Below are positions 42,802-51,848 of a stretch of 64,000 bases of DNA, one piece after another. The stretch is from DATCJA01 sp963734635 (GTDB lineage: Bacteria > Acidobacteriota > Vicinamibacteria > Vicinamibacterales > UBA2999): assembly GCA_963734635.1 (NCBI GenBank), contig CAVTIA010000003.1, forward strand, positions 496,001 through 560,000, in the 5' to 3' direction. The position numbers and the translations under genes were made by a program. Position 1 is the stretch's first letter. Every line of letters starts with the position of its first letter. The notes beneath the pieces were generated by a model. That model was not told the origin of the DNA. It saw only the letters and a program-made list of their open reading frames with translations, and ran no database searches.

Positions 42802-44517
42802 CTACGCGGCCAGCTGGTCACGGAAGGCGGCCGCATGGTTGCCCAGCGCCCGAAGGGTTTTCGCAGCGTCCTGCCACCGGGTTCGCTCGCCAAGGACAAA
42901 CCGCTGATAGGGGTCTACTGCGCCCTCCAGCCGCTCGATGGCTCGCGTCTGCGCCTCCTCGAATTCGGTCCGAAGGGCACGAGTAAGCCTCTCCCGCAAA
43001 GCCGTGATCTTCTCTTTCATCTCGGCTTTGGCCTTTCGCCGACGTGCGGGGATGACGAGGAACCCAAGCATCGCGATGAGACTTGCCATCAGGATACCCG
43101 TCACATCGGCCGCGGCGGTCGATGCAGCCACGGTCACGAGCGTGCCAAGACCCACCGCCGCACCTCCTGTCGCGGCGGCGGTCGTCACGGCAGCGCGCGC
43201 CTGTTGGGCAATCGATGCGGCTTCGTGTTCGCGGTCGTAGGTGTCCACGACGCGCTGTGCCTCGTGTCCGATGGAGGACATCAGCTGGGCGCGTGTGGCG
43301 TGGAAGGTGCCAACCGCCGGTGCGCCGAGCGTGGGTCCACGGTCACGACCCCGCTCCGTCAGCCTGGAGGTCACGGCTTGCCACTGACGGAAGTCTTGAT
43401 CGACGAGCCAGTCAATGAGCTCCGCGACCCGACGCTCGATCGTTCGAGGAGCGTCGGCAACGACTTGATCCTCGAACTCCTTTTGTACGCGCGAGCGATT
43501 CAACAAATCGAACATCCGTCCGACGCGCAGTGTGTCCTCGAAGTACGTATGACCGCGCGCCTCCATTTCCACCAGGACCTTCTCTATCCCGGTCATCCGC
43601 AATTCGAAACCGCGGACCAGATCGTGTCGATGGACGGCACGCTCCGCTTCGATTGATTCGAGCAGCGCCACGTCGTCTTTGAGCACCAGTAGCCGTTCGT
43701 CCGCGATGGCCGCATACCGGGAAGCGAGCGCCTGCGCGACGCCAAGAGGGTTGTTCAACTTCAGCCGGAAGCGACTTTCCTCGTCCAGTGTGCCGCGAAT
43801 GAAGCGCTCCAGCGGCTCGAAGCCGCTCGCCTGCCAGAAAGCCGGTTGCCCCTGCTTCGCCTTCAACGCGAGCCGCGCGCTCACCCCGAAGGTCTCCGGT
43901 TGAGTACCCAGCTGCTGTTGTGCTGCCTGCCGCACGAAGTCGAGCACATCCTGCAGGTCGGCCTGGCGCTCAAAGATGTCGACCTTGTTGACGACGAGGA
44001 CGATTTTCTTCCCCCACTCCCGAATCTTTTGGAGGAACGCTCGTTCGGTTTCGGTGAACGGGCGGTCGGCCGAGGTGACAAACAGCACGAGGTCTGACCG
44101 CGGAACGAATTCGGCCGTGAGGCGCTCATGCTCCCGCAGAATGGCGTTGGTGCCAGGGGTGTCGACAATGTGAATGTCGCGAAGCAGGTCAGCGGGCGCG
44201 GTCACGAGGCGGAGCCCAGGTTCCGCAAGCCGCGTCTCCACGTTGTCGCCATGGCGTAGCACATGAACTTCGCTTGTCGTCGGTGTGACCCCTTCCGCGA
44301 GCGCCGGCGAGCCGAGCAAGGCGTTGATGAACGCACTCTTGCCTGAGTTAAATTCGCCGACGACAACGAGCAGGAAGAACTCGTCCAGCTGTGCGATTGA
44401 CTGCGCAAGGGCCGCCTGATCGGCAGCAGTCGCGCCAAAACGGACCAACGAATCGCGAATCTCGGCGAGCAAGGTCCGCGCGTCGCTGAGCTGTTGCTGA
44501 AGATTCGGGCTGATCAT
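42802..44517 (-). CDS. Bacterial dynamin-like GTPase
   Basis: 571 aa. G1 VGEFNSGKSAFINALLG (54-70), G2 threonines in TPTTSEV, G3 DTPGTN, G4 NKVD; the rest is long helices (middle/stalk) and a hydrophobic paddle-like stretch near 440-500 (AAVTTAAATGGAAVGLGTLVTVA, MASLIAMLGFLVIPA). Such proteins tubulate or mend membranes. Only one dynamin gene is here; many bacterial dynamins come as adjacent pairs. 44518-44669 behind it is a short gap with no gene seen. Confidence 0.85.
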   Translation of the reverse strand: MISPNLQQQLSDARTLLAEIRDSLVRFGATAADQAALAQSIAQLDEFFLLVVVGEFNSGKSAFINALLGSPALAEGVTPTTSEVHVLRHGDNVETRLAEPGLRLVTAPADLLRDIHIVDTPGTNAILREHERLTAEFVPRSDLVLFVTSADRPFTETERAFLQKIREWGKKIVLVVNKVDIFERQADLQDVLDFVRQAAQQQLGTQPETFGVSARLALKAKQGQPAFWQASGFEPLERFIRGTLDEESRFRLKLNNPLGVAQALASRYAAIADERLLVLKDDVALLESIEAERAVHRHDLVRGFELRMTGIEKVLVEMEARGHTYFEDTLRVGRMFDLLNRSRVQKEFEDQVVADAPRTIERRVAELIDWLVDQDFRQWQAVTSRLTERGRDRGPTLGAPAVGTFHATRAQLMSSIGHEAQRVVDTYDREHEAASIAQQARAAVTTAAATGGAAVGLGTLVTVAASTAAADVTGILMASLIAMLGFLVIPARRRKAKAEMKEKITALRERLTRALRTEFEEAQTRAIERLEGAVDPYQRFVLGERTRWQDAAKTLRALGNHAAAFRDQLAA

Positions 44518-44669
44518 CGCTGCACACGTGGCCCGCCGTCCCGTTCCCCCTAGATTGCTGACGCTACAAGCAGGGTGCCACGTGGTAGGTCAACGGAAGA
44601 GAAGATCTGACCAGTGAGCTCTACCGAAACGCCTGAGCCCGGTTCGACGCTCGACTGGAAACCCTCCGG

Positions 44670-45587
44670 TTATTCCAGCTTTCCAGTGAGTTGCCTATAG
44701 AGCCGCCGGATGGCGGTCTCACGCTGCGCGTCATATCCCTGCAGCTTTGCGTACTGCGGGAATTGGACAGACGCCACCGCCTGATCCTCTGTCGCCCCGC
44801 GCGCAAGCTCCTTCTGCACGGAGTCGCGCACGTCCACGATCATCTGGCGGAAACGCACAAGGCCTTGTCGCGTCTGCCGCGGGTCGGCGGAAATCGGTCC
44901 GTGCCCGGGCACGAAGATGTCGGCGTCGAGTGCCAGGACCGCGTCGAGCGCGCGCAACCAGTCGAGTCCATACCCGTCGTTGATGAACAGGAACTGGTTT
45001 TCAAAGTACAGCTCGCTCAAATAGACGATTCGATCCTGCGGCACGAAGATGATGCTGTCACCGCGTGTGTGCGCACGCCCGACGTGGAGAATCTGAATCT
45101 CTTTCCCGCCGAGATGCAGCGTCATGCGGTCCCGGAACGTCTGGCCGGGCAATCTGGCGTTCTGTTCGTCGGCGGGGATCTTTTCCCGCTGCATCAGGCT
45201 GATGAGATCCGTACGGTACTGTTCGTGCCCGATTTTCAAGACGTCCGGGTAGGCTGTGTTGCCCTTCGAATACTGATTGTGAAACGTGGAGGAGACGAGC
45301 ACCCGGACGGGCTGCCGGATCGTGCCAGCAATCGCGTCCCTCTGGCTCCGCGCGATCACGTCGGAGCTCAGGGCGTCGAGCACGACTACTCCTTCGCCGG
45401 TCGCGACGATTCCGCTGTTGAACGTAGTCACGCTGTAGACGTAGTGGCCGGGGATAATCTCCCGCAGCGTGCCCATTGGTGTGGCGGCAGCCGCGGCCTG
45501 GCCGGCCTCAGCGGGTGATGGCGCCTGCGAGAACACCGAGATGCTCCAGAGGAGCACAAGAAGTGCGCCGGGGGCTGGTTTCGGCAT
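44670..45587 (-). CDS. Exported MBL-fold protein with an eroded first metal motif
   Basis: 305 aa. Signal peptide (LLVLLWSISVFSQAPSPAEA). The MBL fold is recognisable: VYSVTTFNSGIVATGEGVVVLDAL, GRAHTRGDSIIFVP, FVPGHGP. The HxHxDH motif is replaced by STFHNQYSKGN: at the four positions are Thr101, His103, Gln105 and Tyr106, so one or both zinc sites are probably lost or altered. The later His residues are kept. Hydrolase activity is doubtful. Divergent from the LVIVD-protein gene across a repeat-rich gap. Confidence 0.75.
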   Translation of the reverse strand: MPKPAPGALLVLLWSISVFSQAPSPAEAGQAAAAATPMGTLREIIPGHYVYSVTTFNSGIVATGEGVVVLDALSSDVIARSQRDAIAGTIRQPVRVLVSSTFHNQYSKGNTAYPDVLKIGHEQYRTDLISLMQREKIPADEQNARLPGQTFRDRMTLHLGGKEIQILHVGRAHTRGDSIIFVPQDRIVYLSELYFENQFLFINDGYGLDWLRALDAVLALDADIFVPGHGPISADPRQTRQGLVRFRQMIVDVRDSVQKELARGATEDQAVASVQFPQYAKLQGYDAQRETAIRRLYRQLTGKLE

Positions 45588-45620
45588 TGCCTGTCCCTCC
45601 TCGTCTCGGGGGGCTGATTA

Positions 45621-45726
45621 TACGCAGTGTCCGACTTTAGCCGGACCAGCCGTAGTTTCCGGCTTTACGCAACCCGCGCGATAGCCCCGAAGAATTCTCA
45701 GTCCGGCTGAAGCCGGACACTACGTA
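45621..45726. repeat. Cluster of palindromic repeat copies in both orientations
   Basis: A copy at 45621-45646 (GCAGTGTCCGACTTTAGCCG), a degraded copy at ~45651-45668 and an inverted copy at 45701-45726 lie between divergent genes and may fold into a larger structure. Confidence 0.8.
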
Positions 45727-45856
45727 CGAACTCAGGGCTACGTACGAACCCGGGCCGGCGTTACAATCCGGCGCACAGACGTTAGTGCTGGGCTGCGCCT
45801 CTCACGAATCCTCTCATCGGGGCATCCCGGTCAGCATCGAAGCGAAGGAGTTTCCC

Positions 45857-47311
45857 ATGACGCGACGACACCTGGCATGTGTGGCGGTGGCAATCCTTCT
45901 GAGCGCCGCGGTCGCGGCGCAACGACAAGGCGGAAATGGGGGCGAAGAGGGCGCCGACAGCAGCAACATGCAGCTTGTCGGCCACAACGATCTGCAGGGA
46001 CGCAGCGCGTACCAACCGGAGATCAAGAGGCAGGGCGATCGCTGGATAGCCTACATCGGCCATCACGGTGGCAACGCGATGAATCCGATGACGGGACGGG
46101 AGGAGCCGCACGGCACCTCTATCGTCGATGTCACCGACCCGAAGAACCCCAGGTATCTCGCGCACATTCCCGGGCAGCCTTTGGAATCGGGCGGCACGGC
46201 GGAATCTGGCGGAGCGCAGCAGGTGCGCGTCTGCAGCGGTGCCACGCTGCCGCGCGCCGACAAGACCAAAACGTATCTGCTGAGGGCGTACGGCAACACG
46301 GCGAATTCCGCGCACGAGATGTGGGACGTGACCGACCCGTCGAAGCCGACGCGCATCAACATCATCGTCAGCGGCCTGCGAGGCACGCATAAGAGCTGGT
46401 GGGAGTGCGACACCGGCATCGCCTATCTCGTGTCGGGGCAACCCGGATGGCGCGTCCCGCGCATGGCAAAGATCTATGACCTCAGTGACCCAACCAAGCC
46501 GGTGTTCATTCGCGACTTCGGCCTGCCCGGGCACCAGCCCGGATCGACGGGGACGCCGCCGGGCGACAACGGTCTGCACGGACCGGTGTCCACAGGGCCG
46601 AAGGGCAACCGCGTCTACTTTGCGTACGGCTTCGTGCGCGACGGCATCGTTCAGATCGTGGACAGGGAGAAGCTCCTCAACGGCCCGAAGGAGCCGACCG
46701 AGGCCAATCTGCTCTATCCGCAGATTAGCCGTATGGATATGCCGCCGAGCGTCGGCGCACACAATGTGTTCCCTCTGCTGCGGATGCCGATTACCGAATT
46801 CGCCAAGGAGGCCGAGAGCGTCCGCGACATGCTCGTCATCGTCGACGAGGCGATCGGCGGCGGTTGCATGGCCACCGCCCGGGCAATGATGTGGATCGCC
46901 GATATCACGACCGAGACGAAGCCGTTCGGCGCCTCGAACTGGACCGTGCCGGAATCGAGCGGGAATTTCTGCGCGCGGGGCGGACGTTTCGGGACGCACT
47001 CGTCGCACGAGAACTTCACCCCGATTTACTACAACCGGATCATGTTCATCGCGCACTTCAACGCCGGCATCCGCGCGGTGGACGTGCGGGATCCGTTCCA
47101 CCCGAAGGAAATCGGTTACTACGTTCCGGCGCTCACGGCGAAGACGGCGTGCACACCCGGAGGTGCGGGCCTGCCGTGCGCCAGAGTGATTCAGACGAAC
47201 AACGTGGAAGTTGACGACCGGGGCTATATCTACGGCGCTGACCGAGCCGGCACCGGTATGCACATTCTCGAGCTGACGGGTAGCGCGCGTCAGGTGGCGA
47301 ACTTTCGTTGA
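45857..47311 (+). CDS. Secreted LVIVD/beta-propeller-like repeat protein
   Basis: 484 aa. Signal peptide (CVAVAILLSAAVAAQ) after ATG 45857, which has GAAGGAG just upstream. Repeated SIVDVTDPKNPRYLAHI, MWDVTDPSKPTRI, IYDLSDPTKPVFIRDF and AVDVRDPFHPKEIGYY units are LVIVD-type beta-propeller blades; they are found in large exported proteins of Acidobacteria with unknown role. Cys residues near CARGG and CTPGGAGLPC may be disulphide-bonded. No catalytic motif is evident. Confidence 0.8.
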   Translation: MTRRHLACVAVAILLSAAVAAQRQGGNGGEEGADSSNMQLVGHNDLQGRSAYQPEIKRQGDRWIAYIGHHGGNAMNPMTGREEPHGTSIVDVTDPKNPRYLAHIPGQPLESGGTAESGGAQQVRVCSGATLPRADKTKTYLLRAYGNTANSAHEMWDVTDPSKPTRINIIVSGLRGTHKSWWECDTGIAYLVSGQPGWRVPRMAKIYDLSDPTKPVFIRDFGLPGHQPGSTGTPPGDNGLHGPVSTGPKGNRVYFAYGFVRDGIVQIVDREKLLNGPKEPTEANLLYPQISRMDMPPSVGAHNVFPLLRMPITEFAKEAESVRDMLVIVDEAIGGGCMATARAMMWIADITTETKPFGASNWTVPESSGNFCARGGRFGTHSSHENFTPIYYNRIMFIAHFNAGIRAVDVRDPFHPKEIGYYVPALTAKTACTPGGAGLPCARVIQTNNVEVDDRGYIYGADRAGTGMHILELTGSARQVANFR

Positions 47312-47684
47312 AAAGGTGTCGCCGGCGCGGCGCGTAGGAGCTGTGCCGCTTGCCCAGGCGTCGGCGATTCCGGCAGATCGAGCACGCCTTGCGCGCACGC
47401 AGGGCACCGTTCCGGCGCGAGCGTGCCGGACGGGCGGCGGCCGTTGGGAGCATGCCGTCGCGATCGCACGAAAAATGCTGCGCAGGCTTACGACACCGCG
47501 TGGGGTTGGGGGTCCCCACGCCGCGTTTAGATGACGTTAAGCCGGAGCTGCGTTTTTCCGGCGTGAGGAGCCGGACGCCGTCGGCCGGCATGGTCGCGGC
47601 GGAACTTCGAGAAAGTCGTTACGTACCACTCTTACCAAGCTCGAAGCACTAAGCATCAAACACCGACACTGCGATAATTGGTAC
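47312..47684. other. 373-base gap with no supported gene
   Basis: GC-rich, short open frames without recognisable family sequence. Contains a GGGTTGGGGGTCCCC run near 47501-47518 and AGCTCGAAGCACTAAGCA near 47638. The last bases probably contain the promoter of the CoA-binding gene. No RNA gene seen. Confidence 0.45.
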
Positions 47685-48056
47685 GTGCCGAAGACTGTCG
47701 CCGTTGTCGGTGCGTCGAGCGACCGCCGGAAATTCGGGAACAAGGCCCTGCGGGCGTTCCAGGCAGCGGGGCATCGCGTCATTCCCGTCAATCCCAACGA
47801 GCGCGAGGTCGAAGGCATCCGCTCGTACAGGTCAGTGTTGGACGTGCCCGACGTGATCGACGTGGCAACCGTCTACGTGCAGCCGGAGGTTGCGCTGCAG
47901 TTACTGCCTGAATTCGACAAGAAGGCAATTCCAGAGATCTGGATCAATCCTGGTGCGGAGAGTACTGAGCTGCTCGCTGAAGCAAAGCGCCGGAAGCTGA
48001 ACGTGATTGCCGCGTGCAGCATCATCGCGATCGGGCGGGATCCATACTCGCTCTAA
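47685..48056 (+). CDS. CoA-binding domain protein (YccU-like)
   Basis: 123 aa single Rossmann CoA_binding domain. TVAVVGASSDRRKFGNKALRAFQ is the nucleotide loop, IPVNPNE and IWINPGAES are conserved. Such small proteins bind CoA or similar nucleotides; function unknown. GTG 47685 start. Followed by the CDGSH gene after ~60 bases with a CCTCAGGGCCC repeat. Confidence 0.85.
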   Translation: MPKTVAVVGASSDRRKFGNKALRAFQAAGHRVIPVNPNEREVEGIRSYRSVLDVPDVIDVATVYVQPEVALQLLPEFDKKAIPEIWINPGAESTELLAEAKRRKLNVIAACSIIAIGRDPYSL

Positions 48057-48117
48057 CATCCAGGCCTCAGGGCCCGGGGCTCCGAGGTATCAGGGAACAC
48101 GAAGCACGAGGAAGCTG

Positions 48118-48348
48118 ATGATTACCGTTCGTCTTCGCAAGAATGGTCCGTATGTGATTGAGAGCGACGAGGTGCAGATCGTCGACTGGAATGGCGTCCC
48201 GTACAGAATTGGGCGCCGACCGGTTGCACTCTGCCGGTGCGGCGCCTCAACAACCAAGCCGTTCTGCGACGGCACACACTCGAGAAAAGGCTTTCAGGCG
48301 GCCGAGGCCGCCGTGCCTGAGTCGCAGGACCGGCCAGCCGATCCCTGA
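48118..48348 (+). CDS. CDGSH-type iron-sulfur protein
   Basis: 76 aa. CRCGASTTKPFCDGTH provides Cys39, Cys41, Cys50 and His54, the complete [2Fe-2S] CDGSH ligand set. ATG 48118. A short N-terminal beta segment (ITVRLRKNGPYVI) precedes the binding domain; a ~15-residue Pro-rich tail follows. Redox or cluster-transfer role in the cytosol is likely. Confidence 0.88.
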   Translation: MITVRLRKNGPYVIESDEVQIVDWNGVPYRIGRRPVALCRCGASTTKPFCDGTHSRKGFQAAEAAVPESQDRPADP

Positions 48349-48351
48349 CCG

Positions 48352-49197
48352 TTACTGTACGGGTACCTGCACGAAGAACGGGGTTGCCAGCGTTGTGGCG
48401 ACGTCCGCTCCAGACGCGAGCGTTACATCGCGGCCGCGCGTCGCAAGGACGACGCCGGTTCCGGCCGCGCCGCCGATCGCCGCACCCTTCGCCGCGCCGG
48501 AGCCGCCTCCCAGAATGCCGCCAATAATGGCCCCGCCTACCGCGCCCGCACCGATCTTGGTGGCGTCTTCGCCCTTCGTGGCTTCGCCCTCGAAGGTGAC
48601 CGGGTTGGTTCTGATCTCCTCGCGTGCACCATTGAGCTCGACTTCCGTGAACCTGAACACGAGACGCGAACGACCCTGCACACGTCCGGCGCGGGCGACA
48701 TCGACGACGTTGCCGCTCAGCATGACGCCGGCAGGCAAGACCGTGTCGCCATCAACCACTAAAGGTTGCCGCAGACGAGCGCGGACCGGATCTTCGACTT
48801 GCGCGGTCTCAGATGACAGCGCCGTCATCAGTTCCAGCGACAACGAACTGTTCGCCGGGGCCGTCACCTCGCGAAACCGCGGGCGGGCCGGTGCTGGCGC
48901 GACGGCTGCCGGCGCAGCGGATGCCGCCGTCTGTAGCTGCGAAGGCGCCGGCGCGGGGCGGGTCGTTGCGGCCGGCCTCGCAGCGGGCTCGCGTCGAATG
49001 GGGGCAGCTGACCTGTCCTGAGCCGACGACGGTCTCTGTACGACGGGCGCGCTTTCCGTAACCGGCGGGGTCGAGAGGTCAGCAGGCGCTGCAAGCGCGT
49101 TCTGCTCGAAATTCTGGGTATTTTCTGGCGTACTGCCACCGCACCCCACAAGAAACGCTGTGCAAAGCAGTGTCGCCGCAGTCCAGGACGTCTTCAT
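48352..49197 (-). CDS. Outer-surface/periplasmic lipoprotein with glycine-zipper
   Basis: About 281 aa from ATG 49197 (ATG 49203 also possible). Lipoprotein signal TLLCTAFLVGCGGST. Residues ~20-110 are Ala/Pro-rich and unstructured. A beta-rich domain follows (ARLRQPLVVDGDTVLPAGVML, RLVFRFTEVELNG) and resembles the TrbI/VirB10-like or BON-free secretin-associated fold; then a Gly-zipper helix-turn (GAGAVGGAIIGGILGGGSGAAKG). Exact family not recognised. Divergent from ilvB. Confidence 0.7.
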   Translation of the reverse strand: MKTSWTAATLLCTAFLVGCGGSTPENTQNFEQNALAAPADLSTPPVTESAPVVQRPSSAQDRSAAPIRREPAARPAATTRPAPAPSQLQTAASAAPAAVAPAPARPRFREVTAPANSSLSLELMTALSSETAQVEDPVRARLRQPLVVDGDTVLPAGVMLSGNVVDVARAGRVQGRSRLVFRFTEVELNGAREEIRTNPVTFEGEATKGEDATKIGAGAVGGAIIGGILGGGSGAAKGAAIGGAAGTGVVLATRGRDVTLASGADVATTLATPFFVQVPVQ

Positions 49198-49302
49198 TGG
49201 CATTCGCTCCTTGGATAGCCCACGGGGCAAGGATCGGACCAGCTGACAGGTTCGACGCCCCTCGGCGTCAGCTGAACGGCGGCGCCAGGCTGTCGTAACC
49301 GG

Positions 49303-49345
49303 GTATCATGATTATTTATCGTCATTGAATAACTATCAATTTGAC
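49303..49345 (+). promoter_or_regulatory. AT-rich promoter-like region before ilvB
   Basis: An AT-rich island (TATCATGATTATTTATCGTC, then TTGAATAACTATCAATTTGA) about 35-75 bases before ilvB in otherwise GC-rich DNA. No clean -35/-10 pair stands out. Between the divergent lipoprotein and ilv genes it most likely holds both promoters. Confidence 0.4.
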
Positions 49346-49377
49346 TGATGTGCTCGCCATCAGGCAGACTGGCCACC

Positions 49378-51099
49378 ATGCCCAAACGCACCGGCGCACA
49401 GATTATCTGGGAATGTCTGGTCCACGAAGGCGTGCATACCGTCTTCGGGTACCCCGGCGGCGCGATTCTTCCAGCCTACGACGCGATGCTCGATTATCCA
49501 GTCCGGCACGTGCTGGTGCGCCACGAACAGGGGGCGACCCACATGGCCGACGGGTTTGCCCGGGCAGGGGGCGGTGTTGGCGTTGCGGTCGCCACGTCCG
49601 GTCCCGGTGCGACGAACATGGTGACAGGAATCGCCACCGCCATGATGGACTCCTCGCCGATCGTCTGCATCACGGGGCAGGTACCGAGCAAGCTGATTGG
49701 CTATGACGCGTTCCAGGAGACCGACATTACCGGTATCACGCTGCCGATCACCAAGCACAGCTACCTTGTGACGCGCGTCCAGGACATCATGCCGGCGATG
49801 AAGGAGGCATTTCACCTGGCGAAGTCGGGCCGCCCGGGTCCCGTACTCGTGGATATCACGAAGGACGCTCAGCAGGCCTCGGTCGATTGGACGTGGGATC
49901 CAGGCGCGATAAAGATGCGAGGTTACCGTCCGCAGCGGCCGGTGACACGTCAGGCTCTCGCGCAGGCAGCCGACCTCATTCGCGCTTCGCGGCGTCCGGT
50001 GATTCTTGCAGGGCAGGGGGTAATCCAGAGCGGCGCGACGAAGGAGCTGATCACGCTTGCCGAGCGCATCGACGCGCCCATTGCCATGACGCTGCTCGGC
50101 CTCGGCGGCGTGCCTGCGAGTCATCCCTTGAACCTCGGGATGATGGGAATGCACGGGGAAGCATGGGTGAATCACGCCATCCAGGAAGCGGATCTGCTCC
50201 TGGCATTCGGGATGCGCTTCGACGATCGGGTTACCGGAAATATCAAAACCTACGCGCCGCACGCCAAGAAGATTCACGTCGACATCGATCCGTCTGAAAT
50301 CAACAAGAACGTCGTGGCGGATGCGGCAATCGTTGGCGACCTGCGCGAAACGCTGGCGGATTTTCTCGACGTGCTCGAGCCGGAAGATCATGCGCCCTGG
50401 CTCGCATATATCGACTCGATGAAGGGCGATGCGGCCGTCCGCGATATTCAAAAGCTGCCGGACACAGGCCACCTGTACGCGGCGCATGTCATCAACGACA
50501 TCTGGCGTATTACGGGCGGCAACGCTGTCGTGGTCACCGACGTCGGTCAGCACCAGATGTGGGAGGCGCAGTACTACCATCACGAAACGCCGCGTTCTCT
50601 GATCACGTCCGGTGGCCTCGGGACGATGGGGTTTGCGGTGCCCGCGGCGATCGGAGCGAAGATCGCCCGTCCCGACGCGGAGGTGTGGGCGATTGTCGGT
50701 GATGGCGGCTTCCAGATGACGCAGGCGGAGCTCACGACGGCGGCGCAGGAAGGGATCAAGATCAACATCGCGATCATCAACAACGGCTACCTCGGCATGG
50801 TGCGGCAGTGGCAGGAGTTCTTCTACGAACGCCGCTATGCGGCGACGCCGCTGCGAAGCCCCGACTTCGTGAAGATTGCCGAAGCGCACGGCCTGGAAGG
50901 GCTCCGGGTCGAGAAGCGGAGTGAAGTGACGGAGATCGTCGAGCGCGCTCGCGCGCTCGAAGGGACGGTCCTCATCGACTTCAGGGTGGAGCAGGAGGAC
51001 AGCGTCTATCCCATGGTGCCGGCTGGTGCGGACCTTCACGCGATGATTCGGCGCCCCGACCGATCCGTGCTCGCGGAGACGGGAGCGGATCCGATTTGA
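49378..51099 (+). CDS. ilvB: Acetolactate synthase, large subunit
   Basis: 573 aa ThDP/FAD enzyme making acetolactate and acetohydroxybutyrate, entry to Val, Leu and Ile. VFGYPGGAILPAYDAM and HEQGATHMADG hold the catalytic Glu; central domain MMGMHGE; C-terminal GDGGFQMTQAELTTAAQ with NNGYLGMVRQWQ is the ThDP/Mg site. ATG 49378 fits the family start. Followed at once by a hairpin repeat and ilvN. Regulation is not clear; no aromatic or branched-chain leader peptide is visible. Confidence 0.95.
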   Translation: MPKRTGAQIIWECLVHEGVHTVFGYPGGAILPAYDAMLDYPVRHVLVRHEQGATHMADGFARAGGGVGVAVATSGPGATNMVTGIATAMMDSSPIVCITGQVPSKLIGYDAFQETDITGITLPITKHSYLVTRVQDIMPAMKEAFHLAKSGRPGPVLVDITKDAQQASVDWTWDPGAIKMRGYRPQRPVTRQALAQAADLIRASRRPVILAGQGVIQSGATKELITLAERIDAPIAMTLLGLGGVPASHPLNLGMMGMHGEAWVNHAIQEADLLLAFGMRFDDRVTGNIKTYAPHAKKIHVDIDPSEINKNVVADAAIVGDLRETLADFLDVLEPEDHAPWLAYIDSMKGDAAVRDIQKLPDTGHLYAAHVINDIWRITGGNAVVVTDVGQHQMWEAQYYHHETPRSLITSGGLGTMGFAVPAAIGAKIARPDAEVWAIVGDGGFQMTQAELTTAAQEGIKINIAIINNGYLGMVRQWQEFFYERRYAATPLRSPDFVKIAEAHGLEGLRVEKRSEVTEIVERARALEGTVLIDFRVEQEDSVYPMVPAGADLHAMIRRPDRSVLAETGADPI

Positions 51100-51105
51100 C
51101 AACGG

Positions 51106-51202
51106 TGTCTTTAGTCTTTGGTCTTTAGTCTTTGGTGCTCTACTCGATTGACCAGTGACGCTTGAATCACGAAAGACGAAAGACTAGAGACCAAAGACCA
51201 AG
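51106..51202. repeat. AAAGACC inverted-repeat hairpin between ilvB and ilvN
   Basis: Left arm TCTTTAGTCTTTGGTCTTTA (from 51108) and right arm CGAAAGACTAGAGACCAAAGACC (about 51177-51200) form an imperfect hairpin of near 97 bases. Related hairpins at 54599-54687 and 63900-63950. Confidence 0.8.
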
Positions 51203-51220
51203 ATTTCCAAGGTTCGCTTC

Positions 51221-51724
51221 ATGCATCACACTCTCGTGGCTCTCGTCGAGGACAAGCCCGGCGTTCTCAACCGTGTGGCGTCGTTGTTCAGGCGCCGCAA
51301 CTTCAATATCGAGTCGCTGACCGTCGGACGGACCGCCGATCCCGGCGTCTCGCGCATGACTATTGTCATTGACAGCGATCAGGCGAGTGCGGAGCGAGTG
51401 ACGGCGTACCTGTATAAGCTCGTCAACGTACTGCAGGTCGAGGATCTCGGCGCTGTGCCTGCGGTCGCTCGCGATCTGGCGCTCGTGAAAGTAGCCGTCG
51501 CGGGCCACGACCGCGCTGCACTATTGCGTGTCGTCGACGAAACGCGCGCGCACATCGTCGACACCGGCGAACAGACGATGACGCTCGAGATCACCGGCGA
51601 ACCGCCGCACGTTGACTCCGTGATCAGCCGCCTCGAACCACTCGGTATCATCGAGATGGTGCGAACCGGCCAGGTGGCGATGCGGAGGGGCGATACGGCG
51701 CTCACAGCGGCGCAATACTCCTAA
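51221..51724 (+). CDS. ilvN: Acetolactate synthase, small (regulatory) subunit
   Basis: 167 aa. N-terminal ACT domain (HTLVALVEDKPGVLNRVASLF, NIESLTVG) binds the feedback inhibitor valine and stimulates the large subunit; C-terminal domain follows (DLALVKVAVAGHDRAALL, MEITGEP-like). Separated from ilvB only by the hairpin repeat. ATG 51221 fits the family. Confidence 0.95.
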   Translation: MHHTLVALVEDKPGVLNRVASLFRRRNFNIESLTVGRTADPGVSRMTIVIDSDQASAERVTAYLYKLVNVLQVEDLGAVPAVARDLALVKVAVAGHDRAALLRVVDETRAHIVDTGEQTMTLEITGEPPHVDSVISRLEPLGIIEMVRTGQVAMRRGDTALTAAQYS

Positions 51725-51730
51725 GGTTAG

Positions 51731-51823
51731 GTCCGGCTAAAGCCGGACACTACGATCACCAGGTACGATCGAATAGGATTAGATTTTCTTCCACGTACGT
51801 CAGTGTCCGCCTTAAGGCGGACC
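51731..51823. repeat. Palindromic repeats between ilvN and ilvC
   Basis: An inverted copy at 51731-51754 (GTCCGGCTAAAGCCGGACAC) and a direct but diverged copy at 51793-51823 (GTGTCCGCCTTAAGGCGGAC) frame the ilvN-ilvC gap. Confidence 0.85.
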
Positions 51824-51848
51824 GGTTCGCAATGACCCAGGAGCAGAC

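Noticed and set aside
49304..49330. Six-codon ORF with two Ile codons (MIIYRH) before ilvB as a branched-chain leader peptide
   Set aside because: Only two Ile codons, no terminator with T-tract follows and no antiterminator pairing seen.
49360..51102. Long open frame (580 codons) antisense to ilvB
   Set aside because: No family features, and the sense strand encodes an intact acetolactate synthase; long antisense frames are expected at this GC content.
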